The notes under the pieces were generated by a model. It saw only the letters and a program-made list of their open reading frames with translations, ran no database searches and was not told the origin of the DNA. From assembly GCA_016213865.1 (NCBI GenBank), contig JACQZL010000137.1, positions 1 through 22,725 on the forward strand: a stretch of 22,725 nucleotides of DNA, read 5' to 3'. Positions 1 through 6,772 of this stretch are shown piece after piece. How positions within the stretch are numbered: position 1 is the first letter of the stretch; each line of letters opens with the position of its first letter. The DNA is from Candidatus Rifleibacteriota bacterium. Lineage in GTDB: Bacteria; UBP17; UBA6191; JACPRK01. Position numbers and translations under genes: made by a program.

Positions 1-33
1 CATCCATCCCGCCCCCCCGCCACCCCGCCACCC

Positions 34-738
34 ATGACCCCCATCCTCGCCATCGCCCTCCGCGAACTCTATTCCTTCGTCGTCTCCCTTCGGGCCTACG
101 TGATCCTGGGCCTCGGCCTCGCGCTCTTCACGCACTTCTTCGGGCTGCTCCTCGCTGACGGCCGCGAAGCGAGCATGCGCTCGATGTTCAAGATCATGGA
201 GTTCCTGTTCCTGACCATCTGCCCCATCCTCACGATGGGGGCGCTGGCCGAGGAGCGGCGCTCGGGAACGCTGGAGCTGCTGCGCACCGCGCCCGTCTCT
301 CGCACTGGTATCGTCCTGGGCAAGTATTTGGGACTGATGACCGTCTTCGCCATGCTCGTGGCCGCGACGTTCCATTTCTATGCGGTCCTGGAGTACTACG
401 GAGCCCCCGATCGCTGGCCGGTCGTCGCGGGCTACGTGGGGCTGATGCTCGAAGGCGGCCTCCTGCTGGCAATCGGCCTCCTGGCCAGCTCGCTCACGTC
501 GAGCCAGGCAGTGTCGGGACTCCTGACGTACGCCGCTGCCTTCGGTCTGTACGCGCTGGCCCTGATTGGGCCGTACTTGCCCGACGGCTGGGGGACCGCC
601 GTCACCAGCTTCGGCCTTGGGGCCCACATGAATTCGATGGCCCGCGGGTTGATCGAGACGCAAGACCTCGTCTATTTCGCCACCCTGACGCCCTTGGCCC
701 TGGCCCTGACCGTCTGGCACCAGAGCAGCCGGGAGTAA
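34..738 (+). CDS. ABC-2 type transporter permease, GldF-like
   Basis: Membrane permease of an ABC-2 type exporter, 234 residues, about six hydrophobic segments (first near residues 20-41, last near 212-227). The cytoplasmic motif EERRSGTLELLRTAPVS near residue 73 is the usual ABC-2/GldF signature after the second membrane segment. The next gene, 40 bp downstream on the same strand, is a GldG-like protein, so this is the GldF/GldG pairing. In Bacteroidetes this pair supports gliding, but in many other phyla it occurs without gliding and its substrate is unknown. The ATPase subunit would be expected just upstream, outside the window. The ATG at 34 is the first start in frame. The 33 bases before it are an almost pure C/G/A tract with no obvious ribosome binding site. 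Confidence 0.88.
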   Translation: MTPILAIALRELYSFVVSLRAYVILGLGLALFTHFFGLLLADGREASMRSMFKIMEFLFLTICPILTMGALAEERRSGTLELLRTAPVSRTGIVLGKYLGLMTVFAMLVAATFHFYAVLEYYGAPDRWPVVAGYVGLMLEGGLLLAIGLLASSLTSSQAVSGLLTYAAAFGLYALALIGPYLPDGWGTAVTSFGLGAHMNSMARGLIETQDLVYFATLTPLALALTVWHQSSRE

Positions 739-778
739 ACGTCCCGCCACCGTTGCGACCCGAAAAGGAACGATCCAG

Positions 779-2209
779 ATGAGCCACGGAAAGAGAAACC
801 CCACCGTTCGCATCCTCCGGGCGACCCTGCTCCTGGGCGTCGCCTTCGCCTTGGTGGCCGGGGCCAACTGGGCGGCCCGCCGCTGCAACCTGCGCTGGGA
901 CCTCACGCGCCTCTCGAGCCACACGCTGAGTCAGCGGACGCTCGAGGTCCTGGCGGGCCTCAACCAGAACGTGAAGGTCACCGCCTTCCATCCCGGCCTC
1001 GCCCCCGAGGCCCTGACGGACCTCCTGGACGAGTTCGCTCGCAGATCGGGCGGCCGGGTCGCGACCGAGGTCCTCGACCCCGTCCAGAACCTGGGCTACG
1101 CCGCCCAGTTCGGCAACAAGATCGATGTCAGCGAGAAGCGAGTCTTCATTCAGGCCGGCAAGTCTCGAGAGCAGCTCGACTGCACCGAGACGCCGCTGGA
1201 CGAGAACCGGCTGGCGGCGGCCCTCTACCGGACCGCGAACGACGCGTCGAAGGTCTACTTCCTGCGCGGTCACGACGAGTACGACTGGAAGAGCAAGTCG
1301 CCCGAGGGCCTCGGCAAGCTGGCCGCCGCGCTGGAGGAGCTGAACCTGCGGGTCGAGAGCCTCGAGCTGGCGACGGCGGGGAAGATCCCGGCCGACTGCC
1401 GCGTGCTGGTGATCGCCGGGGCCCGCACCACTCCTGGTGAAGAGGAGTACCGCGAGATTCGCCGCTACCTGCAGGACGGCGGACACGTCCTCTTCCTGGT
1501 CGAGTCGGCCTTCCGGACGGCGGGCGGCACTCCCACCGCCCAGGAAGGCCGGATGAACCCCTCCTGGAACGAGGTCCTGGACGAGTGGGGCGTTCACGTC
1601 GGGGACGACGTGGTGGTCGACCTCTCCAACCACCTGGGCCAGGACCTCGGCTGCCCCGCCGTCAGCACTTACCCCGACCACGACAAGATCGTCAAGGGTC
1701 TCGGCATCACGTTCTACATCCGGCCGCGTTCGATCTCGTTCAACCGCAACGAGAAGAGGAAGGTCCTCTACGCGCCGCTGGTCCGCTCGATGGGCGAGGA
1801 GACGAGCTGGGCGGAGACGGACAGGACCCTCTATACCCGCTACGACCAGGGCGAAGACCTGGCCGGCCCCGTGACGATCGGCGCGGTCCTGCTGCAGGAC
1901 CCGACGACCTGGAAGGACGGCAAGGCCGCCAAGCTCGTCGTGATCGGCGACGCCGACTTCGTCCAGAACCAGTACACGAACAAGTACAGCAACCTGGACC
2001 TGGTGCTGAACTCGATCACGTGGCTGGCCCAGCGCGAGGTCCTCGCAGGCGAGGAGAGGAACGCTCCGCCCGAGGCTCGCCTCGAGATGACGGCGCGCGA
2101 CCTCAAGCTAGCAGTCGGCGGCCTGGCCCTGGCACCGCTCGCGGCCGCCGGCCTCGGCGCGGGCGTCTGGGCGCGGCGAGGGCGCGGAAGGGGACGAGGA
2201 CGCCGGTAG
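779..2209 (+). CDS. GldG-like ABC transporter auxiliary protein
   Basis: 476-residue membrane-anchored periplasmic protein of the GldG / ABC-type uncharacterised transport family. An N-terminal membrane helix (about residues 13-32) is followed by the family hallmark region near residues 38-70 (RWDLTRLSSHTLSQRTLEVL, then a VKVTAF strand). The middle holds the large extracytoplasmic alpha/beta domain with strands such as CRVLVIAG and GGHVLFLVE. A second membrane helix near residues 443-465 precedes a short Arg/Gly-rich tail. It lies 40 bp after the permease, and AAAAGGAA about ten bases before the ATG is a plausible ribosome binding site, so the two are probably co-transcribed. It ends with TAG directly followed by TGA, a tandem stop. 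The transported substrate cannot be told from sequence. Confidence 0.88.
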   Translation: MSHGKRNPTVRILRATLLLGVAFALVAGANWAARRCNLRWDLTRLSSHTLSQRTLEVLAGLNQNVKVTAFHPGLAPEALTDLLDEFARRSGGRVATEVLDPVQNLGYAAQFGNKIDVSEKRVFIQAGKSREQLDCTETPLDENRLAAALYRTANDASKVYFLRGHDEYDWKSKSPEGLGKLAAALEELNLRVESLELATAGKIPADCRVLVIAGARTTPGEEEYREIRRYLQDGGHVLFLVESAFRTAGGTPTAQEGRMNPSWNEVLDEWGVHVGDDVVVDLSNHLGQDLGCPAVSTYPDHDKIVKGLGITFYIRPRSISFNRNEKRKVLYAPLVRSMGEETSWAETDRTLYTRYDQGEDLAGPVTIGAVLLQDPTTWKDGKAAKLVVIGDADFVQNQYTNKYSNLDLVLNSITWLAQREVLAGEERNAPPEARLEMTARDLKLAVGGLALAPLAAAGLGAGVWARRGRGRGRGRR

Positions 2210-2257
2210 TGAGTCGTTTCTGAAGCAACCTCACAAGGCTGCGTCAGGCGCCATGTC

Positions 2258-2350
2258 GAACCACCAAGGCACGAGGACACCAAGAGAAGCACCAAGGGAA
2301 GAGGTCAAACCCCCTGTGCCGCCCTCTGTGTCCTGGGGCCTTCGTGGTTC
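2258..2350. repeat. Imperfect inverted repeat between convergent genes
   Basis: The arm at 2258-2284 and the reverse complement of 2324-2350 match at about 22 of 27 positions (GAACCAC.AAGGC.C.AGGACAC). It lies in the 155-bp gap between the converging GldG-like and SNF2 genes, so its transcript could fold into a long hairpin and act as a bidirectional terminator; no T-run is seen. The wording (caccaaggcac, ggacaccaag) resembles the CAGAG/CACGG-type intergenic repeat also present at 9058-9151. Confidence 0.6.
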
Positions 2351-2364
2351 CATCTCCGGCACGT

Positions 2365-3261
2365 TCATTTGGAAGCGCTCTGCCAGGAGGCTTCTTCTCC
2401 CACCAGCATCATTCGCTGGAGGTCGAGCGTGACAGTGGCGAGCAGTTCGTCCTTGGTCATCCGCGTCAGCCACGCCTCGTCCTCGGTGGCCAGCACCTGC
2501 TCGGAGAGCGATAGCTTGCGTTTGAGCAGGGCGTCGATCTTCTCTTCCAGAGTCCCGATGCAGAGGAACTTGTGGACGAACACGTTCTTGCTCTGGCCGA
2601 GGCGGAAGGCCCGATCCGTGGCCTGGTTCTCCACGGCGGGGTTCCACCAGCGGTCAAAGTGGATGACGTGCGAGGCTGCCGTCAGGTGAAGCCCCGCGCC
2701 GCCCGTCTTGAGCGTCATGACCAGAAAGGGAGCCTTCGGGTCGTGCTGGAACCTGTGCACCAGGCCGCGGCGCTGGCTCAAGTCCACTTCGCTGGACATG
2801 ACCAGACCTCGTCTTCCGAACACGGGCGCCAGCAAATCGGCCAGCGGTTCCGCGATCTGCTTGTACTGCGTGAAAACGAGCGCCTTCTCTCCTCGGTCGG
2901 CGAGCCTCTCGCCCAATTCCCGGAGCCGCAAGAACTTGCCGCTGTCGGCCTGATCGTATCGGCCGTCCTGGAGCCAGTGCGAGGGGTGGTTGCAGATCTG
3001 CTTGAATCGGTGCAGGGATGCCAGGATGCACCCGACACGCTCCCCGGGGGAGGCGGCCTCGACCACCGCGGCCAGCTCGTCGACGGCCTGCTGGTACAGG
3101 GCCACCTGGAGCTTCGTTAGATGGCAGTGGACCTCGAGTTCTGTCTTGGTCGGCAGCTCCTGACTGATGGCCGGGTCTGTCTTGCGACGGCGCAGGACGT
3201 AGGGTGCCGTCAGGCGGCGCAGCGAAGCATAACGGTCCTGCGACTCGCGCTCCGGGCGCAC
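2365..3261 (-). CDS. SNF2 helicase, C-terminal RecA lobe (separated by an amber codon)
   Basis: C-terminal half of an SNF2/Swi2 ATPase, 298 residues if started at the GTG at 3261. Helicase motifs are intact: motif IV near residues 127-133 (ALVFTQY), motif V near 181-200 (TLKTGGAGLHLTAASHVI) and motif VI near 213-223 (QATDRAFRLGQ), with the arginines kept. The reading frame is identical to that of the upstream 1022-codon frame. Between them lie one TAG (3286-3288) and eight sense codons encoding PDEFDRFL, which fit the SNF2 family. So this is the rest of one gene rather than a separate gene. The GTG start is only the first available start after the stop, with no convincing ribosome binding site. 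If translated alone it lacks ATP-binding motifs I-III. Confidence 0.85.
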   Translation of the reverse strand: MRPERESQDRYASLRRLTAPYVLRRRKTDPAISQELPTKTELEVHCHLTKLQVALYQQAVDELAAVVEAASPGERVGCILASLHRFKQICNHPSHWLQDGRYDQADSGKFLRLRELGERLADRGEKALVFTQYKQIAEPLADLLAPVFGRRGLVMSSEVDLSQRRGLVHRFQHDPKAPFLVMTLKTGGAGLHLTAASHVIHFDRWWNPAVENQATDRAFRLGQSKNVFVHKFLCIGTLEEKIDALLKRKLSLSEQVLATEDEAWLTRMTKDELLATVTLDLQRMMLVGEEASWQSASK

Positions 3262-3285
3262 CAGGAACCGGTCGAACTCGTCGGG

Positions 3286-3288
3286 CTA
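3286..3288 (-). other. In-frame amber codon interrupting the SNF2 gene
   Basis: On the minus strand the codons read Leu-Asn-Pro-Gly-Leu-Leu-Gly-TAG-Pro-Asp-Glu-Phe-Asp-Arg-Phe-Leu with no frameshift. Family members usually carry a small residue here (…NPGLLGS…), so TCG to TAG, a single base change, is the simplest explanation. TAG is also the normal terminal stop of the GldG-like, Dop-like and vWA-like genes in this window, which argues against genome-wide reassignment of TAG. Confidence 0.85.
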
Positions 3289-6200
3289 GCCGAGCAGTCC
3301 AGGATTGAGAAAGTCGAACAGGCACCACAGATCACCAAGGTGGTTCTCGATGGGTGTCCCCGTAAGCGCCAGCCGGCACCGTCCAGTCAGTCGCTTGACG
3401 GCCTGGGTCGACAGGGCCTCGGGCGTCTTGATGTACTGGGCCTCATCGAGGACGATCAAGCCCCACCGGGTCCTCGAGAGCCACTCGAGCCTGGGGACCA
3501 GGGAGTAGCTCGTCACGACCAGGTCCACCCCGTCGAGAGACAGCGTTCCGTCGAGCAGCTCCTCGCTGGGCCGCGCCGAGGCGTGGGCCACCCGCACGGT
3601 GAGCGCGGGAACGAATCGCCGCAACTCGTCCTCCCAGTGCGCGAGCAGCGAAGAGGGCACGACCAGGAGATGCGCCGTTCTCTCGCCTTGCCGTTTCAGC
3701 CAGTCCAGAAGGGCGAGGACCTGAACCGTCTTCCCCAGGCCCATGTCGTCAGCCAGGCATCCGCCCAATCCCAGTTGGTACAACCGGGCCAACCAGGCCA
3801 GCCCGACCCGTTGGTACGGGCGCAAAGGAAGGGCGCTGTCGGGCGCCGCCTCGCCGCCGAGCATCCAACCTGGATGGGTCAGGGTCTCGATGGCGCGCGT
3901 CATCCACGGACCGGCCTCGGGCAAAGACCAGGCTTCGAGCTCGTCGGCCTCTCGGGCCCGGCCAGTTCCATGGCTCCTGCCGATCAGGCGCAGGGCGTCG
4001 AGCATCGTCATGCGGCCACCGCCAGCGCCGCCCTGGCGGCAGCGCTCCAGCACCTGCGACAAGCTCTTGCCGTCGACTTCCACCCAGCGATTTCGCAGGA
4101 ACATCAGTCCCCGCGCCGCCCTCAGGACAGCCTCGAGCTCGCTCTCGGAGAGGGGTTCGCCGTTCAGGACCACCTCCGCCGAGAAGTCCAAGAGAACGTC
4201 CAGCCCCAGGGAGGGAGCTTGCCGGTTGCCAACCAGCAGCCTCACCCGCGGTCTGGGGCGATCGGGTCTTTGCCACCAATCGGGCACGTGGACCTCGAAC
4301 CCGCTTTCAAGGGCTGCGCGCAGGTTGGACAGCAGGCCGTAGGCGGCTTCGGCACTCCAGGACCCATCTCTCAGGATCCGGCCTTCTTCGACGAGACGTC
4401 GTAGCTCGCCACTTCTCTCACTCGCGCGGGCGAGCGGTGCGGTCATGGCCCGCAGCGCCAGGACCTCGCCTGCGGCCACATCCGAGGCCAGTGCCTCTTC
4501 CAGCGGCCGGTGAGCTTCTCGTCCCTGCGTGCCTGAAGCGGTCGCGTAGGTCGCGCGGAAGTGAAACGGCAACGCGGTCGCCGGGTCGGCCTCGGACAGC
4601 CAGAGGTGGACCCGACCGAAGACATGCCAGCCCCTCCGGCGGCTATCGAGGAAGTCCTGGAGCGTCCCGGGGAAGTTCCGGGTCTCGGTGCGGACGTGGG
4701 CCTGAAGCTCGTTCCACAACTCGAGCAGCTCGTCGAGTGTGACCGGATGGTCCGTGCCGTCCACGTACAGGCCGCCCGGTGAGGCCCCGCCGCATCCAGC
4801 CTTCCCGCTCGCGGCGGGGCGGACCACCGGCGCCGCCCCGCACAGGGCCTTCAACCAGTCCAGCGGCGGCGGCACGGTCAGGCTCGCGCGCCGGTCGGGC
4901 GCGCACTCACTCAGCTCGCACAACCGCACCACGAACAGATGGCCCAGCTCGCGCCAGAACGCCGCCCAGGGGGGAAGAGCAGCACAGGTCTCCACAGACG
5001 CAAGGTGCCAGAGCCCAGCTCCCCGGCCACGAGCAAATGCGGCCTGGATCCTGAGACCTTCGGGCGGCAGTCCCCGGGGCGAACTGGGGGTATCTCCCCA
5101 CCGGCGATTGAAGTGGTTCCTCCACCCTCTCAGGTCCCTCCGAGGCAGCGCCAGTCGCACCTGGAAGTCCCCGCCTGGGCCTCTCAAGAGGTCGTAGTCG
5201 CCCCCATACGGGACGCCCAGGCGGCAGCCCGGTGGCCTGCCTGCGTGCCTGCAGCGAGACCTTTCCAGAAACGAGGGGGTTCGCCACTGCTTGCGCTCCG
5301 ACGCGACGCGGAGCTGTTCGAAGGCTGGGGCACGACCTGGGGTCACCAAGGTCAGCAGTCCGTTCACGTCTTCGAAGTCGACGAACGCAAGGCCAGAGCA
5401 CATGCTGACGATCGTCGAGGACCTGATCGACTGGTCGAACATCGGAGCAAGGGCCACGCAGCCTGCGTCGGGGCGAAAGACCAGCGGTGAGCGCAGGGAG
5501 CCGAGCAACCCCGCGACCGCCCTGCCGAGGGCGGCCCGTCGAGGAGGGCAGCGCAACTGACGCCACCCCTGCACCTCGAGCTGACGAGCCCGCTCTCTGG
5601 AGATGCCCAGGATCGCGCCGAGCTGGTCGAAGGTCCACTCACCACAGACTCGCCCGTTCACAACAAGCCTCCGCGCCTCCGACAACGCCTCGAGGGCGTC
5701 CGCCCATCGCAGAGGCTTGGCCCCGCTGAACGCCAAACAGGACAGCTCGACGACTGGCCTCGCTTCCGTGAGGTTCAGGCGAACCTCCGGCTCCAGTCTC
5801 AGCATTCGGGCCAGCCGGAAGCGCGCCCTCAGGCCGTTGGCCGGCGGGCCAGCCAGGACTCGATCCCAGCAATGGCCGGCGGCCGGTTCAGGGTCGCCGC
5901 CGGTCGGCTCGGGCCAGGGCGCGACCTGCAACTCCGACATGGCCTGCCACAGAGGCTCCGGCGAGAACCCGCCAGCCCCTACCAGCAAGCGCATCACTCC
6001 GGTGCCCCACTGGGTCAGCGGCTGGTAAGAGTCCAGCTCGCACCAGCGGCCCAGCGCCCGAACAACGGCATCCAGAAACGCGCGCCGGGAAGCGTAGCGC
6101 ACTGCCTCAGTTCCCCCGGGGCCACGCAGAGAAACGAATTCCGGATGGGCCTCCAGGGCCTCCTGCAGGTCTGCCACTTCGCCCGAGGCCTGCCAGATCT

Positions 6201-6354
6201 CGAGCCACTCGGAAGCCGTGCGCGCAGGCCACGCCTCGCGGCTGGCCCAGGAGAGCACCTCCTCGGGCATCCCCGCACGCGAGGGCCAGAGCCAGTCCTG
6301 CTCACTGCTCACGAAGAACATTTGATACGGGAGCCCGCCGACGCCGTGCGCCAC
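3286..6354 (-). CDS. SNF2/Swi2 helicase, large N-terminal region plus ATPase lobe 1
   Basis: N-terminal 1022 residues of an SNF2 DNA-dependent ATPase. Lobe 1 starts near residue 844 (LRPYQRVGLAWL) and contains Walker A DDMGLGKT (about 869-876), DEAQ (about 970-973) and motif III TGTPIEN (about 998). Residues 1-840 are unlike the usual short SNF2 N-terminus. Residues 240-268 include FDQLGAILGISRERARQLE, which strongly resembles the sigma-70 region 4 helix-turn-helix. The frame ends at an amber codon in the conserved linker to lobe 2 (see 2365-3261); read through, the product would be about 1329 residues. The first start is GTG at 6354; an in-frame ATG at 6321 (residue 12) is an alternative, and neither has a clear ribosome binding site. 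It is divergent from the S46 peptidase gene. Role inferred: DNA or protein-DNA remodelling. Confidence 0.88.
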   Translation of the reverse strand: MAHGVGGLPYQMFFVSSEQDWLWPSRAGMPEEVLSWASREAWPARTASEWLEIWQASGEVADLQEALEAHPEFVSLRGPGGTEAVRYASRRAFLDAVVRALGRWCELDSYQPLTQWGTGVMRLLVGAGGFSPEPLWQAMSELQVAPWPEPTGGDPEPAAGHCWDRVLAGPPANGLRARFRLARMLRLEPEVRLNLTEARPVVELSCLAFSGAKPLRWADALEALSEARRLVVNGRVCGEWTFDQLGAILGISRERARQLEVQGWRQLRCPPRRAALGRAVAGLLGSLRSPLVFRPDAGCVALAPMFDQSIRSSTIVSMCSGLAFVDFEDVNGLLTLVTPGRAPAFEQLRVASERKQWRTPSFLERSRCRHAGRPPGCRLGVPYGGDYDLLRGPGGDFQVRLALPRRDLRGWRNHFNRRWGDTPSSPRGLPPEGLRIQAAFARGRGAGLWHLASVETCAALPPWAAFWRELGHLFVVRLCELSECAPDRRASLTVPPPLDWLKALCGAAPVVRPAASGKAGCGGASPGGLYVDGTDHPVTLDELLELWNELQAHVRTETRNFPGTLQDFLDSRRRGWHVFGRVHLWLSEADPATALPFHFRATYATASGTQGREAHRPLEEALASDVAAGEVLALRAMTAPLARASERSGELRRLVEEGRILRDGSWSAEAAYGLLSNLRAALESGFEVHVPDWWQRPDRPRPRVRLLVGNRQAPSLGLDVLLDFSAEVVLNGEPLSESELEAVLRAARGLMFLRNRWVEVDGKSLSQVLERCRQGGAGGGRMTMLDALRLIGRSHGTGRAREADELEAWSLPEAGPWMTRAIETLTHPGWMLGGEAAPDSALPLRPYQRVGLAWLARLYQLGLGGCLADDMGLGKTVQVLALLDWLKRQGERTAHLLVVPSSLLAHWEDELRRFVPALTVRVAHASARPSEELLDGTLSLDGVDLVVTSYSLVPRLEWLSRTRWGLIVLDEAQYIKTPEALSTQAVKRLTGRCRLALTGTPIENHLGDLWCLFDFLNPGLLG

Positions 6355-6772
6355 ACGCCCCGGCCGGGCCGCAGCCTCCGAGGATACCAGACAACACCGC
6401 CGGCCGTAGACGACGACCCGGCCCGGGGCGCGCGCGGTTCATGGGTCAACATCTGCAACTGGCCTCGTGAGTGGTGGTACGCGGGGACCCTTCGACAGGC
6501 TCAAGACCTGCTTGTCCCCCGCCTGGAAAGCGGTCCGTCGACCTCTGCGGTCGGCAAGCGCCCGCGCCACGACTCCCAGGACCACGTACCCAGTCATGCG
6601 GCCCCCAACTCTCTGCGTCGCTCCCCTCACCGCTCGCGAGCCTGGGCTCGCCACGGCCGGACGGTGTAACATCGTGCGACCAAGCTGCGGCGCTCCAACG
6701 CGACGGGGCGCCGGGCGCCGCGGCTCCGCACGACCGTTGGACGGCCCCGGACAACTGAAAGCGTTGGCGACC
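6355..6772. other. Divergent intergenic region with repeat satellites
   Basis: This 418-bp gap separates the divergent SNF2 and S46 peptidase genes and must hold both promoters; I could not pick a convincing -35/-10 pair. It contains the 41-bp repeat at 6430-6470, a segment with CCTTCGACAGGCTCAAGACC near 6489 flanked by GCGGGGAC and GTCCCCCGC, and a copy (about 6592-6626) of the short repeat also found at 9172 and 13860. No coding sequence is supported; the frame open upstream of the peptidase ATG reads through these repeats. Confidence 0.6.
6430..6470 (+). repeat. 41-bp dispersed direct repeat, copy 1
   Basis: Matches 13548-13588 at 39 of 41 positions (GCGCGCGGTTC.TGGGTCAAC then ATCTGC.ACTGGCCTCGTGA). 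In both places it lies between genes, and in both it is followed further on by the AGTCATGCGG-type repeat (6592 and 13860), so the two regions descend from one composite intergenic repeat. Confidence 0.8.

Noticed and set aside
602..1681. Long open frame antisense to the GldG-like gene
   Set aside because: It overlaps a well-recognised gene, has no family motifs and an Arg/Val/Leu-skewed composition typical of a GC-rich shadow frame.
3286..3288. Idea that TAG is read as an amino acid in this genome
   Set aside because: Three other genes in the window end naturally at TAG at the expected protein length.
3121..4404. 427-codon plus-strand frame opposite the SNF2 gene
   Set aside because: The minus strand carries clear helicase motifs over the same bases; the plus-strand product is Gln/Pro/Arg-rich with no domain.
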